Assembly: GCA_049653745.1 (NCBI GenBank)
Contig: JBASGW010000001.1
Location: 1-15,824 of the forward strand
From: CANDYO01 sp049653745
GTDB lineage: Bacteria > Pseudomonadota > Alphaproteobacteria > Rickettsiales > CANDYO01
DNA: 15,824 bases
Direction: 5' to 3'
Below the pieces are notes generated by a model that saw only the letters and a list, made by a program, of their open reading frames with translations, had not been told where the DNA came from and made no database searches. Below, in pieces: positions 7,701 to 14,200 of the stretch (its first letter is position 1; each line of letters begins with the position of its first letter). A program made the position numbers and the translations under genes.

Positions 7701-7742
7701 CAACCCTACAATAACTTATAAAAGAGATTTCTTTAAACTGAT

Positions 7743-7748
7743 ATTATA
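7743..7748 (-). promoter_or_regulatory. Possible -10 box of the chemoreceptor gene
   Basis: A consensus TATAAT on the minus strand lies about 43 nt before the chosen ATG, in the 117-nt gap after the aldolase gene. The position 17 nt upstream reads TGATTT, a poor -35, so the call rests on the -10 hexamer and the context. Confidence 0.3.
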
Positions 7749-7820
7749 TGCCAATAAATGTAAATAAATCATTAACTTCTACAATTTATTTCCAGCGTCC
7801 TAAGCTTACAAAGTTAAATA

Positions 7821-8741
7821 TTACTGATAAATTTTTATAATATCTGATAGTAACTTCAAAGCTTCTTCTTTAGGTCTTTGGAAGCTGTTTCTACCAATAA
7901 TAGAACCATTTCCTCCACCTAATCTTATTTCTTTTGCTTCTTCAAATATTGATTCTGGAGATTTATTTGCACCTCCAGAAAACACCACAATTCTCTTGCC
8001 AGCAAAACAAACTTGCTTCACATGCTCAATTCTTTGAGCCAAGGTATCCATTGGAATATTTTGAGCTAAATAAACTTTCTTAGCATCTGAATTTTCTAAA
8101 TGAGCTGTTGGTGGCTTTACCTTTATTATATGAGCTCCAATTAAAGCTGCCATATGAGCGCCATAAGCAATAATATCTAGAGCTGTCTCTCCATCCTTAG
8201 AAATATCGCCACCTCTAGGATATGACCAGATCACCACAGCCAAACCATAAGATTTAGCTTCTAAAGCCAATTCTCTAATTTCATTAATCATGTCATTAGC
8301 TTTATCTGAGCCAGGATAGATCGTAAAGCCAATGGCTGAACATCCCAAACGCAATGCATCTTTTATTGAAGCAGTAATTGCTTGATATGGAACACTTGAT
8401 GTAGAGCTTAAACTATTGGAGCTGTTTATTTTCAAAATGGTTGGAATTTCTCCAGCAAAATTATCAGCTCCCACTTCAAGCATACCCAAAGGAGCAGCAT
8501 AGGCACTTAATCCAGCTTCAACTGCCAATTCCCAATGATAATAAGGATCATATGCAGCAGGATTTACCGCAAAACTTCTAGCTGGACCATGCTCAAAACC
8601 TTGGTCAACCGGCAAAATTAACAATCTTCCAGTTCCCCCCAGCTTACCCTGCATTAAAATTCTAGCTAAGTTATTTTTAGTACCCGCATTATCTGCTTCG
8701 TAATGACCTAAGATTTTTTTTACTTCTTTAGTTATTTTCAT
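7821..8741 (-). CDS. fbaB: Class I fructose-bisphosphate aldolase (DhnA/FbaB type)
   Basis: Cleaves or forms fructose 1,6-bisphosphate from the two triose phosphates through a Schiff base, in the cytoplasm; it would work with the tpiA product at the left of the window. The 306-residue protein matches the archaeal/bacterial DhnA-type aldolases rather than the metal-dependent class II family. Blocks seen are LILPVDQGFEHGP at 41-53, GFTIYPGSDK at 138-147, WSYPRGG at 172-178, HIIKVKPP at 204-211 (K207 or K209 is the likely Schiff-base lysine), and the phosphate-binding SGGANKS (255-261) and GGGNGSIIGRNSFQRP (275-290). The ATG at 8741 lies inside the upstream zinc-finger gene (14-nt overlap) with no clear Shine-Dalgarno, so translation is probably coupled. 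FbaB-type enzymes are often linked to gluconeogenesis, but the direction here cannot be told. Confidence 0.93.
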   Translation of the reverse strand: MKITKEVKKILGHYEADNAGTKNNLARILMQGKLGGTGRLLILPVDQGFEHGPARSFAVNPAAYDPYYHWELAVEAGLSAYAAPLGMLEVGADNFAGEIPTILKINSSNSLSSTSSVPYQAITASIKDALRLGCSAIGFTIYPGSDKANDMINEIRELALEAKSYGLAVVIWSYPRGGDISKDGETALDIIAYGAHMAALIGAHIIKVKPPTAHLENSDAKKVYLAQNIPMDTLAQRIEHVKQVCFAGKRIVVFSGGANKSPESIFEEAKEIRLGGGNGSIIGRNSFQRPKEEALKLLSDIIKIYQ

Positions 8742-8898
8742 GTGATTTACTTTTTAATTTAAAAATTTTACTACAATAAGGGCAAGTTATTTGCTCATCT
8801 TTAATTTCTAGATATACTTTAGGGTGGCCAATTCCACTTTCAAGACCTTCACAACTAACCTTGTGAGTATCCACATATGTTATATTTTGAGCGTTCAT
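8728..8898 (-). CDS. Small zf-CHCC (NDUFS6-like) zinc-finger protein
   Basis: A 56-residue protein matching the zf-CHCC family, the module found in the complex I accessory subunit NDUFS6 and in small alphaproteobacterial proteins. The pattern is C16-x8-H25-x13-C39-x2-C42, with the characteristic GHPKVYLEI and ITCPYC segments, so the four zinc ligands are complete. I chose the ATG at 8898. A TTG at 8934 would add 12 unconserved residues and lies upstream of the start point predicted from a weak promoter at 8924-8951. Its stop lies 14 nt inside the aldolase gene. In mitochondria NDUFS6 is needed for complex I assembly; a similar respiratory role here is inference. It is short enough to be missed by automatic annotation. 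Confidence 0.85.
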   Translation of the reverse strand: MNAQNITYVDTHKVSCEGLESGIGHPKVYLEIKDEQITCPYCSKIFKLKSKSHENN

Positions 8899-8923
8899 TA
8901 ATCTACCATTATTAAACTCATTT

Positions 8924-8951
8924 ATTATGCGCAATACTAACTCGCCTACAA
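8924..8951 (-). promoter_or_regulatory. Weak promoter candidate ahead of the zf-CHCC gene
   Basis: On the minus strand TTGTAG (8951-8946) and CATAAT (8929-8924) are separated by 16 nt. The -10 matches 5 of 6 consensus bases and the -35 only 3 of 6. A start near 8917 would suit the ATG at 8898 but exclude the upstream TTG. The genes may simply be read through from mnmE. Confidence 0.25.
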
Positions 8952-8958
8952 AATTAAG

Positions 8959-9876
8959 TCAATTCTGATTACTATGAGGATGGGCTCTAGCATAAACATC
9001 TAACAAATGCTTGGTTTCTATCTTGGTATATTTTTGAGTTGTGGTTAAATTTTTATGCCCTAATAATTCTTGAATAGATTTTAAATCTCCACCATTTTCT
9101 AGGATATGAGTGGCAAAGCTATGCCTAAATGCATGAGGAGTGGTAGTTTCTGGAAGATTTAATAATCTTCTTAAAGCACGTATTTGTCTTTGAAAAACTC
9201 CTGGGTCCATTGGCTTACCCTGCTTTCCAATAAAAATTAAATCTTCATTTTTAAGTACATAAGGGCAATGATCAAGATATTGTTGAATCAATTTAGTTAC
9301 ATTTAAAAGGATAGGAACCATTCTTTCTTTATTTCCTTTTCCTTTGACTTTAATAACATCTGTTGCAATGTCTTTTACCCTTAATGACAAAGCTTCAGAT
9401 ATTCTAAGGCCGCACCCATAAAGCAAATAAAGCAAAGCTTGATCACGCAAAGCAAGCCAAGGCTCTTTAGAAATTTCTAAAGCTGAAAATAAAGCATTAT
9501 CTGTCTGTTCAATGTTTAAAGCTTTAGGTAGAGTCACACCTTGTTTAGGGCTTCTTAAATTAAAGACTACTTTATTAGAAAAATTATGAAACCTAACTAA
9601 AAACTTGATAAAACTTTTAACTGAAGCAATTGCTCTAGTTGTTGAAGAAAATGCAAAATTCTCTCTCTTTCTATAAGCTAACCAACTTCTAAAATCTTTT
9701 AAACTCAAGCTTTCAAATAATTCAAGCGAACAATTTGTTGAGTGATGCTCTGCTATGAACTTACAAAAATAATTTAAATCTATTAGATAAGCTGACATAG
9801 TATGTTCGGAAAAATTCTTTTCTTCTCTTAAATAATTTTGCCATTTTATAATCAAATTATTTAATTGAGCATCCAC
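8959..9876 (-). CDS. xerC: Tyrosine recombinase XerC
   Basis: Site-specific recombinase that, with XerD, resolves chromosome dimers at dif near the terminus under FtsK control. The 305-residue protein has a SAM-like core-binding domain (about 1-110) and a catalytic domain with all expected residues: R158 in GCGLRISEAL, K180 in GKGNKER, H248 and R251 in HAFRH, H274 in LLGHKNL and the nucleophile Y283 in QKYT. The WLAYRKRENFAFSSTTRAIASVKSFIKFL block and the ending LLDVYARAHP fit alphaproteobacterial XerC better than XerD. The start is a GTG at 9876, four bases after the mnmE stop; an AGG in the last mnmE codons, about 11 nt upstream, may serve as ribosome-binding site. Nothing suggests a phage integrase: the neighbours are housekeeping genes and base use is uniform. 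Confidence 0.92.
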   Translation of the reverse strand: MDAQLNNLIIKWQNYLREEKNFSEHTMSAYLIDLNYFCKFIAEHHSTNCSLELFESLSLKDFRSWLAYRKRENFAFSSTTRAIASVKSFIKFLVRFHNFSNKVVFNLRSPKQGVTLPKALNIEQTDNALFSALEISKEPWLALRDQALLYLLYGCGLRISEALSLRVKDIATDVIKVKGKGNKERMVPILLNVTKLIQQYLDHCPYVLKNEDLIFIGKQGKPMDPGVFQRQIRALRRLLNLPETTTPHAFRHSFATHILENGGDLKSIQELLGHKNLTTTQKYTKIETKHLLDVYARAHPHSNQN

Positions 9877-9880
9877 CTAT

Positions 9881-11203
9881 CTACTTACCTATGCAAAATT
9901 TGGCAAATATTTCGTCTAAAATTTGCTCCACGTCAATGGTTCCTACAATTTGCCCTAATGATCTAGCCGCCAATCGAAGATCTTCTGCAGCTAATTCCAA
10001 TGGATTATCAAGAGTAAAACAATCTAATGATTCTAAACATCTATTTAAGTGGTATCTATGTCTTTCTCTAGTTATTAACGGATCGCTAGAAGGAGAGAAT
10101 TTTTCTACTATCATATTCAAAAGCTGGTCTAGAAATAAATCTAATCCTATATTCTCTTTGATTGAAATTTCTATGGCATTATCTCTGTTCTGCTTTTTAT
10201 TATCTATTTTATTTAATAAAACTAGTGAATTCTTATCAATCATATCTGTGATTTCAGAGCTAAAACTATCTTGATCTTCAGCAGATAACATAATAATTTT
10301 TATATCAGCATTTTCAGCCTTAAGGTAAGATCTACTAACACCTTCCTTCTCAATGATATCTTCACTTTCTCTTATTCCTGCGGTATCGGCTATAGTTACG
10401 GGATATCCTTTTAAATCAAGATTAACTTCTATAACATCTCTAGTAGTTCCTGCAATACTAGAAACTATAGCCACATCTTTTTGAGCAATATAGTTAAGTA
10501 AACTAGATTTACCAACATTAGGAGCTCCAATTATAGCAACATAAATTCCTCTGCGTAGAATTTCTCCTCGATGATTATCATTTAGATGATTACTTATATT
10601 TTCTTTTAAGCTTTTAACTTCATCATTCATTTCTTCAATAATATTTTCTGGTATACCCTCGTCAGGAAAATCAAGATAAGCTTCAATTAACGCTAAAATA
10701 TTTATTAAGCGCTTTTTCCAGCTTTCATATAAATTAAATAAATTACCTTCTAATTGTCGAATAGCTTGTTGTTGCTGAATCATGGTTTCTGACTCAATTA
10801 AGTCACTCAATCCTTCAGCTTCAGTTAAATCCATTTTACCATTCAAAAATGCTCTCTTGGCAAATTCTCCAGGATTTGCTAAACGAAAATTACTAATTTT
10901 TGTTAAAATATCAATAAGCATATTGATAACTGCACGACTACCATGTATATGTAACTCAACAATATTTTCTCCAGTAAAGCTACTAGCTTCTGGAAATGTT
11001 AATATTATTGCTTTATCAACAACTTGTTTAGTGATAGGATTAACTAAGGTTCTTAAAGCAGCATAGCGTAATTGCGGATGCGAACCTATAGTTAAACGGT
11101 CTAAACATTTGAATGCATCAGCTCCAGAGACGCGAATTATAGCGACACCAGACTTACCTGGAGGAGTGGCAAGGGCAAAAATAGTTTTATGGTCATCAAA
11201 CAT
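9881..11203 (-). CDS. mnmE: tRNA U34 modification GTPase MnmE
   Basis: GTPase that, with MnmG, installs the (carboxymethyl)aminomethyl group on wobble uridine 34 of certain tRNAs in the cytoplasm. The 440-residue protein has the N-terminal folate-binding domain (IFALATPPGKSGVAIIRVSG at 8-27; PGEFAKRAFLNGKMDLTEAE at 111-130), a helical domain and an inserted G domain. G-domain motifs are P-loop GAPNVGKSS (226-234), switch threonines TT (253-254), DTAG (273-276) and NKID (331-334). The C-terminus ends in CIGK, the conserved catalytic C-x-G-K motif. The ATG at 11203 starts at the family N-terminus. It is the first gene of the leftward block, followed by xerC after 4 nt, and diverges from the glutamate dehydrogenase gene only 38 nt away. 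No convincing promoter is seen in that gap. Confidence 0.98.
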   Translation of the reverse strand: MFDDHKTIFALATPPGKSGVAIIRVSGADAFKCLDRLTIGSHPQLRYAALRTLVNPITKQVVDKAIILTFPEASSFTGENIVELHIHGSRAVINMLIDILTKISNFRLANPGEFAKRAFLNGKMDLTEAEGLSDLIESETMIQQQQAIRQLEGNLFNLYESWKKRLINILALIEAYLDFPDEGIPENIIEEMNDEVKSLKENISNHLNDNHRGEILRRGIYVAIIGAPNVGKSSLLNYIAQKDVAIVSSIAGTTRDVIEVNLDLKGYPVTIADTAGIRESEDIIEKEGVSRSYLKAENADIKIIMLSAEDQDSFSSEITDMIDKNSLVLLNKIDNKKQNRDNAIEISIKENIGLDLFLDQLLNMIVEKFSPSSDPLITRERHRYHLNRCLESLDCFTLDNPLELAAEDLRLAARSLGQIVGTIDVEQILDEIFAKFCIGK

Positions 11204-11241
11204 GAGCTTTCTTTCTAACTAATAAATTATGAGTTGATATT

Positions 11242-14200
11242 ATGGAAAAATATGACTTCACAGTACAGCATCTTTATGGTGAAAATCATCCCTATATTAT
11301 AAATATTCTTAATATACTGCAAGCAACTCCATTAGAAGAAGCTTTTATAAGAAAATTTTATGCAACCATTCCGATGTTTAGCTTAACAGAAGATGATAGT
11401 AATTTATATGCTAATTTAGCAATGAATGCTTTTCATTTTCTTCAACAGCATAATTACACCAAAGCTAAAGTTAGGGTGTATCAAGGAATTGCTAAAGGAA
11501 AGGAAGAAGATTACACCGTTATAGAAATTTTAAGTCGAGAAATACCATTTTTATTTGATTCAGCAATTTGTTTGCTTAATAGATTGAATGTCAGCATTGA
11601 AAAGGTTGCTCATCCAAATATTTATGTTCGCAGAGACCCACAAGGTAATTTAGTAAATATAGATGAAGAATTACATGAAAATGGTGAACAAGAAATTCTT
11701 ATTCAAATTAGAACTCTGCACGCCTTAGATAAAGAAAGCGCCCTAAAAGTTGAGTCTGAATTACAAAATATTTTAGAGTTAGTAGAAAATGCAGTGCATG
11801 ACTGGAAAAAAATAGTCACAACTCTAGATGAGTATACTAATTATTTCCATCAACTTAAATTAACCAACGATAAAGTATTATTTGAAGAGCAAAAACAATT
11901 CCTAGAAAAAATGAAATCAAAGTATTTTGTTTTCTTAGGAAGCGCAAAATATAACTTTAATAAGAATCAAGCCACTTTAATAGAAAACTCTACTTTGGGA
12001 ACCTTAAAGTCAGAACATAAAGAGTTTGATCACCTTATAAAAGATTCCGTCTTTACTCCAAGCTTCTTTGAAACTGAACATGGCTTAATTTCTATTGGCA
12101 AATTAAATAAAATTTCTGTAGTTCACCGCGATGCCATGATTGATTATTTATGTGTAAAAACTTTAGATGATCAAGGTAATCTAAAGGAAGCTATTGTCTT
12201 TATAGGACTATTTACATCTATTTTATATTATCAAAGTGCAACCTTAATTCCAATAATTCGTGGAAAACTGGATCACGTCTTAAGCAAAGCTGGATTTAGC
12301 TCTCATAGTTACGCAGGCAAAGAAATAGTTTCAATTGTTGAGTCTTTACCTAGAGATGAATTATTTCAAATTTCTACTCAAGAACTTTATTTATTGGTGA
12401 TGGAAATTTACGCCTTATTATTTTCTCCTGAGTTACGATTATTCACTAGAAAGAAAGGGGATAGTTTAGGTTGTTTGTTATTTCTACCTCTAGAAATAGC
12501 CAATGCTGAAAACTCTAGAAAATTAAAAACCGCCCTATCTTTTGAATATGGAAATATTGTGAGCGAACATTTTGCTCAAGTTAACTCTTCAAGGCTAGGA
12601 TATTATTATTTTAATATTGATTCTAGAAACTTTAAAAAAGAAACTTCAGACTTAGTAACGATAGAAAAAGAACTGATTTCAATTACAAAGCCTTGGGAAG
12701 AATCTTTACGTGAAATATTATTAAAAGAATATGGTAAAAATAAGGGAGCAAGTGTTTTTTGTAAATTTAAGCAAGCCTTCCCCACTTCTTATAAAGAGAA
12801 TTCTAACTATATTAAAACCATAGTTGATGATATTGAAAATGTTTTAAAAACCCTAGATACCAAAGAAATAATTTTTAATATTTCTCCATTTATTGAAGGA
12901 AAGTCTAATTTAGCTCAATTTAAAATCTATCATCTAGAAGAATTGAATCTTTCTTCAATAATGCCAATGCTTAACAATATTGGATTTAATGTTGTAGCTG
13001 AACAAATTCATATTATTTCACCAAAAGGAACTAACAATGCAATTTGGTTACATCAATTTATCTTAAAAGCAGATAATAAAACTTCTGAAATGATTAAGTT
13101 AGCTAAAGATAACATTGAAGAAGCCTTTTACGCAATGTGGACGAATAAATTCCAAAATAATTCGTATAACCAATTAATTTTAGAAGCTAATTTAAATTAT
13201 AAACAAATAACTTTATTGATGGCTTTAGCTGAATATTTATGCCAAATAAAAATAGGTTATAGCAAGGAATATATCGGAGAGGTTCTTGGTAAGCATTCAG
13301 AAATTGCTAAGCAACTTATTTCTTTATTCTATAGCATGTTTAATCATAAACTCTCTGCTGAGGATCGTGATAAACAGTCTCAAGAATATAAAAACCAGTT
13401 AGAAAACTCATTAACTAACATTCAAGATAATATTGAAGACCAAATTATAAGAAGGTTAATTAACTTAGTAAGCAATATCTTAAGAACTAATTACTTTTTG
13501 AATGACAAAAATGGCGATTCTAAGAATTTTATGTCATTTAAATTAAATTCGACAGAAATCATAGGCATGCCTTTACCTAGCCCTTATAGAGAAATATTTG
13601 TTTATTCGGCAACCTTTGAAGCTATCCACCTAAGAGGAGGAAAAGTTGCAAGAGGGGGCCTGAGATGGTCTGATCGTAGCGAAGATTATCGCACGGAAGT
13701 TCTAGGATTAATGAAAACACAAGTCGTAAAAAATTCAGTGATTGTGCCCACAGGATCCAAGGGTGGTTTCATCTTAAAAGGAACAGCAGGCTTAGATCGT
13801 GAAGCTATACAAACTAAAGCTATTGAAAGTTATGAAAACTTTCTAAGAGGGATGCTAGATATCACTGATAATATTATAGATGGCCAAGTTCATCACCCTA
13901 AAAATATTGTTAGATATGATGAAAGTGATCCTTATTTGGTTGTAGCCGCTGATAAAGGCACTGCAACATTCTCAGATATAGCGAATAAAATTTCTGCCGA
14001 GTATGGATTTTGGCTAGGTGATGCTTTTGCTTCAGGTGGATCAAAAGGTTATGACCATAAGAAAATGGGAATCACTGCAAAAGGCGCCTGGATTTCAGTT
14101 ACTAGACATTTCCACGAATTAGGAATTAATATAAACAATACTGATTTCACAGTAATTGGTGTTGGCGATATGTCTGGAGATGTATTTGGCAATGGAATGT

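Noticed and set aside
7753..7790. Bulged inverted repeat as intrinsic terminator of the aldolase gene
   Set aside because: The stem is A/T-only with a bulge and a 17-nt loop, and no T run follows on the minus strand, so terminator function is not supported.
8899..8934. TTG at 8934 as start of the zf-CHCC protein
   Set aside because: It adds 12 residues outside the known family, uses a rare start codon and would lie before the weak predicted transcription start; the ATG at 8898 is simpler.
8959..9876. Tyrosine recombinase as sign of an integrated mobile element
   Set aside because: The sequence is a housekeeping XerC coupled to mnmE; no attachment repeats, tRNA gene, phage genes or composition shift are seen.
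9891..10274. 127-codon open frame on the + strand inside mnmE
   Set aside because: Antisense shadow of the G domain and C-terminus of MnmE, with Ser/Leu/Ile-rich composition and no homologous motif.
10782..11066. 94-codon open frame on the + strand inside mnmE
   Set aside because: Antisense to the folate-binding domain of MnmE; no ribosome-binding site or conserved motif.
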